This document shows positions 23,940 to 34,853 of a stretch of 64,000 nucleotides of DNA, piece after piece (position 1 is the first letter of the stretch; every line of letters begins with the position of its first letter). Where the stretch lies: the NCBI GenBank assembly GCA_037126765.1, contig JBBCBC010000019.1:25070222-25134221 (forward strand), in the 5' to 3' direction. The notes below the pieces were generated by a model, which did not search any database, was not told where the DNA came from, and saw only the letters and a list, made by a program, of their open reading frames with translations. This DNA is from Stenogyne calaminthoides (taxonomy: Eukaryota; Streptophyta; Magnoliopsida; Lamiales; Lamiaceae). The translations under genes and the position numbers were made by a program.

Positions 23940-25467
23940 ATGGCGCAAAACACCATTCCGATCGCTGGCCACGAAAATGATCCACGTGATGGGATAGAGG
24001 TGTCCCTATCCTCAGGATTAAGGCCAATGCAGGAGGAGACGGCACGCGAACAGAATTGGGACCAGATCTTCAAGACTCCCGCTGAGATGAAAAACGCGTG
24101 GGCTTATCTGCGTAAGCGGAATCTGAATTTCGATGACGATGACCAGCAACCCATCATCAAGGCGGCCCGCCCCGGGGGGGCAACGAAGGGCAAGGCTCAA
24201 CTGGGAGGACAACTCGGCCTCAACCAGGCCATTTCGGCCTTCAAAGGGAAATCGACCCTGGGATACTTCGGTCTTCAACCGATTAGGGGGCAACCAGGCA
24301 AATAATTCGTTGTTCAACCGCCTGGGTGATAACCTAGCACAGAAAAAAGACGAGGCCGACTCCCACCCTTTAATCATGGTCGAAGCAGCCAGCGACCACC
24401 AGGGGAAGTTTAGGAATGAACCACGCATCTCAGCGATAAGCCGCCTCAGCTCCAGCGACCATCGGGGCAACCGAGCTACCCAAAGAGATGCAGAACTTGC
24501 CGTCCTGAGGCAGACAGTTTGGGCACTTCAAGAAAGGATGGACAACCAACCTATCCCGGCTGAGCAAACGACCAAGCTAGCCCTCCCACTATTGCTGCTA
24601 GGTGCGACCATTGCGGTCGCCCCCACCCAAGCCAAGATCAACACCACCTTGATTGATCGATATGATGGGGACTCAGACCCAAGGATGCATCTCGCCAAGT
24701 ACAATTTGTACATGACCTCCGTGGGGGCCTTGGACGCGACCATATGCTGGCTTTTCCCTCTCACTTTAGGTGAGCAGGCACATAGGTGGTTCACGTCGAT
24801 CACCCCCAGATCCATGGACTATTTTGAACAGCTGGGATGGCTATTCATGGGGCATTTCGCCGCCATGGCACCTAGGCCCGCAGGGAAGCAGCGTCTGGCA
24901 AACGTCGAACAAGGTGACAATGAAATGGATAGGGCCTACTTAGAAAGGGTCGACCGACTCATTTTGGATGGAGAGCCGGTAGGCGACGAAGCCAAGTTAC
25001 TGGGCGCGATCTCCGGCCTAAAGAAAGGAACCAAACTCTTGCGAAATGTGAACGCCAACTACCCGGCGACTTACGCCGAATTCAGGACCCACGCCAGTGA
25101 CATCATCAATACCATGGAACTCCTTGTGGCCAGGATGGGGGATGGAAAGAAATCGATGCCCCCAAAGGCGGGCAAGAGGCCGGGGCAATATAAAACCCCC
25201 GACAACTTCAAACCTTTCGAAGACCCAGTATCGGTCAAATTAATAGATGCCTTCGGGGTATCCCCTGGGTACATCTTCACACAGATCAAGGATAAGTGGT
25301 TACTGGGAGAGCCTCGACCTATAAAGAAAAGCGACGGTAGGTAAAGTGCAGGGAAGTACTGCCATTACCACGAGATGGTCGGCCACAACACCAGTGAATG
25401 CCGCGACCTCCTAAAGCAACTCTGGAAGCTATATGAGGATGGATTGTTACACGAACACATCAAGTGA
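23940..25467 (+). pseudogene. gypsy1 gag
   Basis: Gag forms the particle that packages element RNA. ATG at 23,940 is the first good start after the primer-binding site and gives MAQNTIPIAGHEND. The frame shifts once, probably in the G7 run at 24,173-24,179. After that come the paired motifs VFNRLGG and LFNRLGD, then the core retrotransposon gag domain: YDGDSDPRMHLAKYNLYM, ATICWLFPLTLGEQAHRWF and DRAYLERVDRLI. An in-frame TAA at 25,342 precedes the zinc knuckle YCHYHEMVGHNTSECRDL, and a TGA at 25,465 (probably from CGA) follows. Gag and pol were originally one continuous frame. Confidence 0.85.
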
Positions 25468-26477
25468 CCACAACACAAAGATAGTCGCAGCCACGACAAT
25501 GCTCCACCCCAGAAAAATGAGGTCGCGCTAAAAGGGGGTTAGCAGAAAGGTGGCCGACAAACACCTCCCGTGCCCGAACATGGCGAATCCATACCCTGTC
25601 CCCACTAGGGATGGTAGGCAGCCTCCTAGCATCCACCTCACTATCAAAAAGACATCAGAAAGCTGAGCTAAGGGAAATGGCCAACGCAGTACAACTGTGC
25701 CTACCAATAAATGCCACCACAAGAGAGAGTAACCAGATCCTTTTTGGCGAACAGGATAAAACCGACATAGTTTACCCAAACGTGGACCCCCTAGTAATAT
25801 CAGCCAAAATCATGGGAGTGACCATCAAACGACTGCTGGTCGATAGCTGAGCCTTCTGCAATGTACTTTTCAAGAAAATATTCGACGAACTCGGCGACTA
25901 CCACAGCTACCTCGAGCCAAGCGAGCACCTGGTGAGAGGTTTTGGCGATGCCACCGTGAAGCCCCATGGGATCATCCGCTTGGCAGTAGAACTAGTGTCC
26001 ACCGTAGATAGGGCCATTAGGGCCACAAAACTTTGTGATTTCCTTGTAATCGACCTGCCATCGACCTTCAATGGTTTCCTCAGCAGGCCGTTCGAACATG
26101 AGTTCGAGGCTGCGTCCTCCACATACTATTTTTGTGTAAAATTCCCCACTTCAGATGGGGTGGTCGGCACCGTTAAGGGCGATCAACTTGATGCAAGAGG
26201 ATGTTCAATTTATACCCAGTCTTTTTTAAATTACAACACTCAAGAAGATACACATGATCAAAATAATGAAATGGAAATCGACCATAACGAACCAATAAAT
26301 GAGGATTTAGAACCAAGGCTCGGGCCGGAGCCAAGTGAATTCATCATCCAAGGAACTATCGATGATCCAAGAGAAGGTCGACCACGAGCAACCCCAGACA
26401 AAGAACTCGAAAAGGTCAAGATGGACCCTATTCGACAAGATCTGAAAATCATAATAGGCTCCAGGATCTCACCATAA
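25468..26477 (+). pseudogene. gypsy1 aspartic protease
   Basis: The frame becomes continuous from about 25,611. The catalytic motif LLVDS-stop-AFCNVLF has a stop exactly where the Gly of D-S-G should be (25,848-25,850, a single-base change), so this protease is dead. Downstream blocks GFGDATVKPHGIIRLAVEL, FLVIDLPSTFNGFLSRPF and STYYFCVKFPTSDG match the equivalents in gypsy2 (62,829-62,176), where the D-T-G is intact. A TAA (26,475-26,477) separates it from the reverse transcriptase in the same frame. Confidence 0.8.
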
Positions 26478-27279
26478 CTCAGGGAACAACTGGTCAATTT
26501 CCTCAAAGAAAATCTCGACGTGTTCGCCTGGTCCCACAAGGATATGGTGGGCATCGACCCTGACATCGCTTGTCATCAGTTAAACATCGACCCTAATAGA
26601 AAACCGGTCGCTCAGAAAAGAAGAAAATTCAGACCCTAGAAGTACGCAGCCTAGGCCGAGGAAGTAAAGAAGCTACTCGACAATGACCTCATCGAACAAG
26701 CCGACCAACCTCAATGGGTATCGAATGACATACTGGTCAAAAAGGCGAATAGGACCTGGAGGTTATGCATCGACTTCACTAATCTAAACGAAGCATGCCC
26801 TAAAGACTTTTTCCCTATGCCGCACATCGACCACCTGATCGACAACATGGCCGGGCATAAAATGATGTCCTTCATGGATGCTTTCGCAGGCTACCATCAA
26901 ATCGCCATGAATAAGAGCGACCAACAACACACCTCTTTCCTTACTGAGAAGAACATGTATTGCTGGAGAAGAATGCCGTTTGGTCTAAAAAATGCTGGAG
27001 CCACATACCAAAGGTTGGTTAACCACATGTTCGCGAGGAAATCGGGAAATCCATGGAAGTGTACGTAGACAACATAGTCGTAAAAAGTCTGAGGAAGGAA
27101 GATCATTTAGCCGACCTCGCCCGAACCTTCGCCATCTTGAGAAAATTCAACATGAAGCTCAACCCTAAAAAGTGCAACTTTGGCGTGGAATCAGGTAAGT
27201 TCCTTAGCCACCTGGTCAGCAAGCGATGGATTGAGGCAAACCCAACTAAGATCAAGGCCATATTAGAAATGGGTAGCCC
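26478..27279 (+). pseudogene. gypsy1 reverse transcriptase
   Basis: Reverse transcriptase copies element RNA into DNA. Visible in order: FAWSHKDMVGIDPDIACHQL, LCIDFTNLNEACPKD, PMPHIDHLIDN, SFMDAFAGYHQI (catalytic Asp), MYCWRRMPFGLKNAGATYQR, then after a frameshift near 27,045 the palm motif YVDN. Active enzymes have YxDD, so the second catalytic Asp is Asn here (G to A). Two TAG stops at 26,638 and 26,650 replace what are normally Gln codons. MKLNPKKCNFGVESGKFLSHLVS closes the domain. Confidence 0.85.
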
Positions 27280-27896
27280 GCTTAACCCGAAGGATGTCCA
27301 AAAACTAGCAGGGAGCCTGGCTGCACTTAGCAGATTCATTTCGTGCATGGGAGACAGATGCAAACCTTTCTTCGACACTCTGAGAAAAGCAAAAAATGAC
27401 TTCCAATGGACAGAAGAGGCTCAAGCAGCGTTAGACGGCATCAAAGAGTACCTCGCCAACCCAATGATCCTGGCCAAACCTCTACCAGGGGAGAAGCTCT
27501 TCCTCTACCTAGCCGCCTCTGAAACCACCCTGAGCTCAGTCTTGGTGCGAGCCGAGGGGCAATACCACCAACCAATCTACTACGTGAGCCAAGTACTCAA
27601 TGAAGCAGAACGGAGATACCCGCCCCTCAAAAAACTTACCTACGCCCTGATAATGAGCGTGAGAAAACTGCGTCCTTACTTCTTCGACCATCAAGTGGAG
27701 GTGCTGACCTCGCTCCCACTCAGAAACGCGCTGCATCACCCCGACATGGCGGGGCAATGCATGAAATGGGCGGTCGAGGTAGGATAGTTTGGCGTCACGT
27801 ACGCCCCACAAACAGCCATTAAAGCACAAGCCCTAGCCGATTTCATGGTGGAACTCACTTTCCTTGGAGCCGAACCTAGCACACCAATAAGCCCCC
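27280..27896 (+). pseudogene. gypsy1 RNase H (retroviral-type, RT-linked)
   Basis: Continuous with reverse transcriptase in the same frame. AGSLAALSRFISCMGDRCKPFF leads to FLYLAASETTLSSVLVRAEG, YYVSQVLNEAERRYPPLKKL and YALIMSVRKLRPYFFDHQVEVLT. It degrades the RNA of the RNA:DNA hybrid. A TAG (27,785-27,787) interrupts the Gly-Gln-Phe that normally follows VEVG, again fitting CAG to TAG. Confidence 0.8.
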
Positions 27897-27897
27897 C

Positions 27898-28386
27898 TGG
27901 GAACTCTACGTTGATGGATCCATCACCAACACCCGGGCCGGGGCAGTCATAGTCCTAACCAGCCCAGACGGACACTCTTTTCAGACAGCCATAGCATTCG
28001 GGTTTCAAGCAACCAACAATGAGGCGGAGTACGAAGCCCTCGTCGGAGGATTAGAAATGGCAATGGCCATAGGAGTGAAGAGGCTAAAAATACACACCGA
28101 CTCACAGTTGGTCGCCTGCCAAATCTCGGGTGAATATGAGACTCGATGTGATCGGATGACCGCGTACCAGGAGGTCGTGAGAAGGTTGCTCGAAAACTTC
28201 GATCAAGTCTACGTGGAAGTGATACCCAAAAATGCGAATTCACAAGCAGACGCATTGGCCAGGCTTGCTACATCAGAAGGACCAGCAAACATGAGGGAAG
28301 TCACCATCACAAAACTAGTCTCACCATCCAACGCCCACGCCCTGGTCGCCCTCACCGAAATGATGGACGTCGACCACGGAGACTAG
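27898..28386 (+). pseudogene. gypsy1 second RNase H (plant/archaeal-like type)
   Basis: A second, complete RNase H fold follows the first: WELYVDGSITNTRAGAVIVL (first Asp), ATNNEAEYEALVGGLEMA (Glu), LKIHTDSQLVACQISGEYE (Asp) and SQADALARLATSE (last Asp). All four catalytic carboxylates are present. An additional RNase H of this kind, acquired from the host, is a described feature of Tat retrotransposons. It sits one frame off the first domain because of an indel near 27,890 and ends at a TAG (28,384-28,386). Confidence 0.85.
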
Positions 28387-29606
28387 AGGACGCCGATATC
28401 CGAATACCTAAATTCAGGATGTCTACCCGATGATAGGGTCGAAGCCCGTCAACTACAAATGAGAGCGGCGAGGTACGTGATGGTTGATGGCGCCCTATAC
28501 AAACGTGGTTTCAGTATCCCACTACTCAAGTGTGTGACGGAGGAAGAAAGGCAAGACATCCTAAGAGAAATCCACGAGGGCATCTGCAGAAACCACACGG
28601 GAGGACAATCCCTGGCCTACAAGAACATCCGACAGGGATACTTCTGGCCAACACTGAAAAGAGATGCCCTCGTATACGCAAGAACATGTCATCGATGCCA
28701 AATATTTGCCCCCTCAATCCAAGTGTCTCCTGAAGAATTGACCAGCATCCTGAGCCCATGGCCATTCGCGAAATGGGGGATCGACATTATCGACCCGATG
28801 CCCACTGCCCCGGGAAAGGTGCGCTTCGCCCTCATCGCAGTTGATTACTTCACAAAATGGGCCGAGGCTGAGGCATTGGCCACAATCGACCAAGATAACG
28901 TAATAAAGTTCATTTGGAGAAACATCATCTGCCGTTTCGGCCTCCCGCAGGCAATCGTGACCGATAACGGAAAATAGTTTGATGGTCTCAAGGTCGACGC
29001 TTTCTTCAGGAAATGGAAGATAACAAAACTTTTCTCCACCCCCTACCACCCGTAATCCAACGGCCAGGTGGAGGCAATCAACAAAATCATCAAACGCACG
29101 CTGAAAGCGCGGCTCGAAGGGGGGAAAGGTAAATGGGCAAGCGAGTTACCCGAAGTACTGTGGTCATATAGAACAACATGCAGGACCTCCACGGGGGAAA
29201 CACCCTATTCCCTCGCTTTCGGGGCAGAGGCAGTGATCCCAGCAGAAGTCATGATACCTAGCCACCAAACGGGAAATAAAGCCCCAGATTGCAACGAGAT
29301 GGCAATGACGACTAGTTTGGACATACTGGAAGAGAGAAGAGTAGAAGCTAACCTGAAGAACGCCAGCTACAAACGGCAAGCAGAAAAATATTACAACTCG
29401 AAGGTCAAACTCCGACAGTTCAAAATAGAGACCTCGTCCTAAAGAAAGTGCTCGGAATACCAAAGGGAGTGTTAGACCCCACCTGGGAAGGCCCATTTAG
29501 AGTATCCAAGTGCCTGGCCAAAGGGGCATACTAGATTGAAGATTCAGACGGCACACCGGCTCAATACCTTTGGAACGCGGCCCATTTGAAGAAATACTAC
29601 CAATAG
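28387..29606 (+). pseudogene. gypsy1 integrase
   Basis: Integrase inserts the DNA copy into the genome. The zinc-binding H-H-C-C is visible (IHEGICRNHTGG ... TCHRCQ). The DDE core follows: WGIDIIDPMP, AIVTDNGK, and E in QVEAINKIIKRTLKA. Stops at 28,975 (TAG) and 29,054 (TAA) replace probable Gln codons. One frameshift at about 29,425 leads into the C-terminal GPFRV-type motif and ends at AHLKKYYQ (stop 29,604-29,606). No chromodomain follows. Confidence 0.85.
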
Positions 29607-30412
29607 AAAATCACCAGTAGTTTGCTATTTTTTCTATTTATCGGTACGATTGTAATAGTTAGCTTCTCATTGTCAAGAAAAACACTTTGCAATAAACACT
29701 GTTTTTGAACTTCACTTACACCTTGAACGCTTCAAAGTTAGTTGGCCGGGAATTACATCCCAATCGACAAAGTCAAGTCAAAGAGGAGGTCGCCAAACAC
29801 GTAAGCCGACCACCCACAATGGATAGGACTCACGTCGATGGAGGTCGTCGCACTGGCCACCGGCCAAGCAAAACGACCTCCCCAAAGACAGTACCTTAAC
29901 ACGACTATGCCAAAGTTTAGACACGTCGCATAAAAGTAAGACGACTAAAAAACTGTCCGATACATCGCACCATAACCAAACGGCGATCAGGACACATGCA
30001 TAACTCTTAGTCGCCGGTGCATGCCCGAAGATGCATGACAAACACACTACAAGCGAAGCAAGGAACTCATGAACAAACACACAATAATGAACCCAAAAAT
30101 TTCATTATAGATAAGAGGGGGCACAAAGGCCAGATACAAAAGGGGACCTCGAAAGGCCGAAGGAAAAGAAAAAACACAAAACAAAAAGGGTACGCAGACA
30201 CCCTACATAAACCTTCACAGAAGAGGTGCTAAACACCGTCCCCAGACCTATATTCCCTCTCGAGCATGACCTGATCGCCCGATGGTGTCCCACCTTCGGC
30301 CACATCCCCGCTCGCGAATGTCGTCGCCACCTCGCCGCCAACTTCCACCTCAACCGGGGCGCCAAGTAGCGTGGGAGGCAGTTGAGCCTCCCGAAGGACC
30401 CACCGGTCACCC
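29607..30412. other. gypsy1 spacer between integrase and antisense gene
   Basis: Non-coding. It contains GACC/CGACC-rich sequence and two A-rich stretches. Transcription from the LTR (rightward) and from the antisense promoter (leftward) would converge here or cross the whole element. No terminator is recognisable. Confidence 0.45.
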
Positions 30413-32918
30413 TCATCCGACCTCCATGACACCATGCGGGGGGGGCTGGAAGGATAGGTCGACGCCAAAGTCAGCCAAATCAGCCACCGACAGTAGGACA
30501 TCGGCCTCAGGAGGGCACTCGGTGACGAAGGCTTTGAAGTCCTCCACCAGCACGGAAGCGTCTTTAGAGGGATCGCGGTGGAACACCGCCCGAAGGTTTT
30601 CCTCATAAGCGTTAATGTAAGAGAATATCCCCAATGCAGCGTCATCAGAAGCTCGGTGGGAGGCCTCCCTAGCCATCTGGAGCTCGAGGTCCTCTACCCT
30701 CTTCTCATAGTCAACCGCCAGGTCGTGGGATTCCGCCAGCTGGCGAGTAAGCTCTTCCACCCGCCCCTTCAGAGTCACCGATTCAAGATGGTGGGCGTCG
30801 ATTTCAGAGAGATGTTTGGCGGTAACTTTGGCCACCTGCAGAGCTAGCCCGGCCGCCCTGTCCTGAGCAGCCTTCATCTCGACCTCCATCCGAGCCATGG
30901 CTGTGGTCACCTCCTTCAGTTTTTCTTCTCCGCATCAAGAGCCAAGCAGGAAAGATCCAGATCTTGATCATTCTGCTCAACCACCCGCTCAAGGAAGGTA
31001 GCCGCCTTCTGAGAATAGACCAGGGTGGAGTAGAGGTTGTTCTCCTTGCTATTAGAAGAAGCGGCCTGGTGATCGTCCATCGACCAGCATCGGGGCACGT
31101 TCTGAATGGAATGCCACATGTATTGGGGCCAGTCGATCAGGATCCCGACAATCAGGGGCATTTTTGACCGGAGATAGTCGGCAACAGGCGAAGGGAATTT
31201 GGCGAACCTGAGAATAAATATCCCTGATCAGGAGATGATGAAAAATAAAAAACAATAATTGAAGAGCACAACGAAGGAAACACTCATGCCCCGGATCGGT
31301 CAACGTCCCAACCAACAAAAGTGTGGTTGCCCATAAACTGGTGACCAGGCGCAGGCATTGGCGTCGTCGGTTGAGGCCGGGCGGCCATGATCGGCTCCCT
31401 AGGGGGGACACTCCCCCCTCCCCTAGCAGCAGATCGGGGAGAATGATCATCCTGGCGAACACGCTTACGAGTGGGGGAGCCCTCCCCCTGGGTTGGACAG
31501 GCACTTCCCCGACTTTCTTTGGCCTTCCGCTTATCCTTGGGGCGGTCTGTGCGGGAAGAGCCTCCGGTTACCGCCACTCCACCCCCGTGGGCCAAGGAGG
31601 CAGGTCGCACTGCGGACCCAGTGCGCGAAAAATTAAGGGCAGTGTTTCAACGGGAAGCCATCTGATCGGCCGATGGGGCGGTCACTTGAATCGGTATGTG
31701 AGAAGCTGCAAAATAAAACGACCTCCACTCGTTTATCGAACAGTAACAGATTTAAAAGACTTCTACTCGAACAACACTTACGAAGGCGATCGGTCTCACG
31801 AGTATATATTTGCAGGCCTCCCCACAGTCGCTCGGAGGAAGAATTGAAAAGCCCAACGTGGCGAAGTTCCCAGGGATAGTCGAAAACAACGTTGTGGGCA
31901 GTCTCAAAGTCCCAGTTTAACTGTTTCTCGTCAGCAACAAGCAGACCTAAAGAAGAAGTGGGAAATTAGATCAGTGACAGATGTGGTCAACGTACCTACA
32001 AAATGGAATCTTACGGGGAGCCCGCTCTTGAAAATCGGTAGGCACATGGATCTCCGTAATGGACCCTGGGGGACCACTTTGCCATGCCCCACCAACGAAC
32101 CACCAACGAGAATGCCAGTTTTTAACCTTATTGACAATCCCCCATACAATCTGGCGACCGGGACGATTCTTCAAAGCGTAGTGGCCCTCCTGACCATATT
32201 GGGCGACCAACGACCAGTAAAAGTTGAACTCCATGGGTGTGGGCAATCGGTAGAGGCCGGCTAGGCCGAGAACCGCCATGGTTGTCAAAAGATAACTCCA
32301 CCCATTCGGAGTGATCTGGGCCGGGGCAAGGCCCCAGGCGACCAGCAAGTGGGAGATTGCTGGATGCAAAGGAGAGCAGAGTCCCGCCTACATCACCGCC
32401 TCATGTATGGCGACCATCCCTTCCGGAGGTTGGTCGAATCTCTTCGATCGATCAGGGCAATAAAAGAATACGTTGTTTCGAATCTCATACTCGCGGTGGG
32501 CGATATCCAGATCGGCCTCGGTCATGACCGAACGATACTTCTCTTGGTTTATATAAAAGTTGGTGGGAATCACTTGGCGAATCTCTGGGCGGAGTGGCCG
32601 ATGATACTATAGACCGACTCGGTAAGCTTGATAGTCAAAGAAATGTGGATGGTCACGGTCTCGATGAATGGAGGGTTCTGAGATCTCACCTGCGGCAGGA
32701 GCCACAAGAGCCACTGGCCCCGTCGAAACTTGCTCCGGGGTCAAAGTACCCAGGTCCACGAGAGATTCATACATGTCAAAATCCACGGGTGCGTTTCCAT
32801 CATCCCTATGGACGGGACCTGTATCCCCCGTAAGGCCGCTACCACCAGAGGTTCCGGTGGAGGAAACCTCCCTAACCGGAGATGAAGAAGCATTCCTGTC
32901 TCCCCGAGTATCCGACAT
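30413..32918 (-). pseudogene. gypsy1 antisense extra gene (aORF), four exons, Transposase_28-like and coiled coil
   Basis: The gene runs opposite to gag-pol, ATG at 32,918. Exon 1 (to 32,015) begins MSDTRGDRNAS and carries NVFFYCPDRSKRFDQPPEG, LHPAISHLLVAWG, TPNGWSYLL and WWFVGGAW, which resembles the putative gypsy-type transposon domain (Pfam Transposase_28). Intron 1 is 32,014-31,947 (GTAAGA...TTTAG). Exon 2 is 31,946-31,782 (LLVADEKQLNWDFETAHNVV). Intron 2 is 31,781-31,706 (GTAAGT...TTTTGCAG). Exon 3 is Pro/Ser/Arg-rich and ends FVGWDVDRSG. Intron 3 is 31,287-31,208, its donor GT now AT. Exon 4 (from 31,207) has FAKFPSPVADYLRSK, then a coiled coil (METs, Ala/Glu-rich, 30,910-30,690) and FSYINAYEENLRAVF. 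Phases are 1, 1, 2, as in the gypsy2 copy. Several stops and indels break it. Function unknown. Confidence 0.75.
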
Positions 32919-33069
32919 CACTAACGATTAAGTAGAACGCAAAGAGAAGTTTGACGATGGACAAAACACTTACCGTAGAAGGCTGTCGGAGTGCGAAATT
33001 GCCGGGATTTAGAAGCAATGCTCAGAGGAACAGTGACACAAAATTATCGGAAGAAGAGAAGAGCCCCCC

Positions 33070-33077
33070 TTTTTATA
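33070..33077 (-). promoter_or_regulatory. TATA box of the gypsy1 antisense gene
   Basis: TATAAAAA on the minus strand, about 150 bp upstream of the ATG at 32,918. It faces away from the 3' LTR, giving a leader of roughly 120 nt. The gypsy2 copy has TATAAATA at the same relative place. Confidence 0.6.
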
Positions 33078-33312
33078 AGAACGAGTAGGGGTTCAAAATG
33101 CAATTATGATAATTTCAAGGGCGATATCTACAAAATCCTAGAAAAGCGGGGCGCGTGGCGGCAACGCACCATCATTACCCTACAAGACGATGTCATCCAG
33201 CACACGATTTCGAGGCAGCGGTTGAGTTCCCCGATAAAGCTGAGCGACCATCTACATGCTTCTAGGATCAAGAAGATGGATCCAGGTCGACCAGCGACCA
33301 CCTCGCTGGCGA

Positions 33313-33325
33313 CCTGGGGGGCAAT
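33313..33325 (+). other. gypsy1 polypurine tract
   Basis: CTGGGGGGCAAT directly precedes the 3' LTR start TGTTG. Confidence 0.85.
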
Positions 33326-33772
33326 TGTTGTAACCCGTCTCTATGGAGCGACTAGTGACCAGATGACAGGCGACCAGGAATGACCGGTCAGGGCCTTTGC
33401 CTCTCGAGGCAGATTCTTCGGGTTATGTTAAGGAAAGCGTATCCAGAGGAGCGATCCTCGCCCTTTAATTGGGGAATTACCTTCCGGGCGTAGAAAAACC
33501 CTAGAAGGCCACAGAAGCAGGCCCATCACAAGAAAAACCCTAGAGTTGGTCTTATAAATACCTTTGAAGAGGCTCATTGTAAAAGGAGAAAACTTAGAGA
33601 ATAGGCAGATATTATAGTGAAACTCCTAGCTTGGTATTGCCCCCGGACGTAGTCTTATTGGATGAACCGGGTCACCAAATCTTGTTCTCATTCTTTACAC
33701 TCTTATACGATTGTTTGCCATTGCCGTTTTGTGAGTGATTGTTCGTACGTTAGATAAATTCTGTCTGCAACA
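33326..33772 (+). repeat. gypsy1 3' LTR (447 bp)
   Basis: Starts TGTTGTAACCC and ends CTGCAACA, giving 5-bp inverted termini. It matches the 5' LTR closely except for an internal deletion of about 84 bp after CTTTGCCTCTCG and scattered substitutions. Confidence 0.9.
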
Positions 33773-33862
33773 TGTAGCCTGAGTTGATGCAGCAGCAGCA
33801 ACAACAGTAGTCACTATAGTTAGCTGACCTTGACCTTCTTGGAGTTTTTCTGATGTACCAGC
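33773..33862 (-). pseudogene. Sire3 third ORF, segment on the far side of gypsy1
   Basis: Reading the minus strand leftward across the gypsy1 insertion, Ala/Ser/Thr/Gln-rich codons (GCT GCT GCT GCA TCA ACT CAG) run without a frame change into the Glu/Leu-rich stretch ending at 23,188. This shows that gypsy1 landed inside this ORF. The segment stops abruptly at 33,862, where another TG-starting repeat begins. Confidence 0.7.
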
Positions 33863-34853
33863 TGTTGGGATTATACTGGAAAGTATGCTTTTTACTTTTG
33901 TATAATCAAAACTGAATTTTGGACTTATTTACTGAAATAAATTGTTTATCACTAATGCTTTAAATATTATCAAATGTTATATATATTTATCGCATAACTG
34001 TTCAATAATTCGTACGTGTTACATTGTAGTTAATTTAGTGATACCAGATCACAGAAGATTAAATTAACAGTCCCTTGTAACTAAAAGTACGCCATTCACG
34101 ACCTAGATAGAAATGAACAATCCATCATGAAAGGTTGAAGTGTAAGGCTCAGATTGGCTTGTCTTGACCAAGAGATTACACTAGTGCATGACTGATGCAC
34201 TGAATAGGACCTTGTTGTGAGTCATTTTGTATGGAGAATATTATGTGGCTAATTCGGTGACAACTCAAAAACAAAATATGCACGTGTAAAATAAACTGTA
34301 AATAAGAGGAATTTGTTGACCCAGTTCGTCAAGAAATAACTACTCTGGGGGCGTACCAAGCCAGGGATGTAGTATTGCGAGTTTTACACGTACAATATAT
34401 GATACATCTCATGAAGATGAATCGTTATTGATAAAGTTGATATGGAGAGTTGGTATATGAGAGCTAGGGTTTTTTATGTGTATGGATGAACTCTTGAATT
34501 TTTCTGAACCTTAACCCTCTAGGAATTTTTTTGTGAACCTATCTCTTGTTGTTTTTTCTTCTATTTATAATACTTTGACAAGCACGAGCTAGTTTGGCAT
34601 GCATGAGCTGGAGACTTCGGGCCATGCAAGAACTCATGTAATGCTGCCACGTTTCCAACTTCATCTTCCTGGTTGATCTTTGCATTTGCTTGTCTATAAG
34701 GCACTCTTTTGGTCGTCCAAATCAATCTTTTGCTCGACTGAATGCTTTGTTCGCCCCATTAAACCATAACAATTTTATGCCGAATATTGTCCTCATCGAG
34801 TTTGTCTGAGCCTTCAGGATGTCTGAGCCCTCAGGATATCTGAGCATCGAGCA
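33863..34853 (-). repeat. gypsy2 3' LTR, left piece (left limit uncertain)
   Basis: On the minus strand, 34,369-34,347 reads CATCCCTGGCTTGGTACGCC, followed by ACGAACTGGGTCAACAAAT. This parallels CTCCTGGCTTGGTATTGCC and GAACCGGGTCACCAAAT in the gypsy1 LTR, so a Tat-type LTR lies here in minus orientation. TATAAATAG at 34,569-34,561 (minus) is a likely LTR TATA box. The right edge carries the 68-bp minisatellite and stops at the copia insertion (34,853). The LTR may extend to TGTTGGGATTATAC at 33,863, or 33,863-34,250 may belong to another element. Confidence 0.5.
34849..34853. other. Target-site duplication of the 18-kb copia, left
   Basis: GAGCA, repeated at 52,946-52,950 on the right side. 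Confidence 0.85.

Larger units (their letters stand above)
23340..33772 (+). mobile_element. gypsy1: complete Tat-lineage Ty3/gypsy retrotransposon, 10.4 kb
   Basis: Order: 5' LTR, primer-binding site, gag, protease, reverse transcriptase, RNase H, a second RNase H, integrase, antisense extra gene, polypurine tract, 3' LTR. The double RNase H, the absence of a chromodomain and the extra gene after integrase are hallmarks of the plant Tat lineage. Flanks CGTAG (23,335-23,339) and TGTAG (33,773-33,777) form a 5-bp target duplication with one C/T difference. Gag-pol has a handful of frameshifts and about eleven in-frame stops, so the copy is not autonomous. Confidence 0.9.

Noticed and set aside
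24018..24470. 150-codon minus-strand frame opposite gypsy1 gag
   Set aside because: Shadow of the gag frame. The plus strand carries the recognisable gag motifs.
31323..31847. 174-codon plus-strand frame inside gypsy1
   Set aside because: It overlaps exons 2-3 of the antisense gene on the other strand and resembles nothing. The minus-strand reading is supported by introns and by the gypsy2 homologue.
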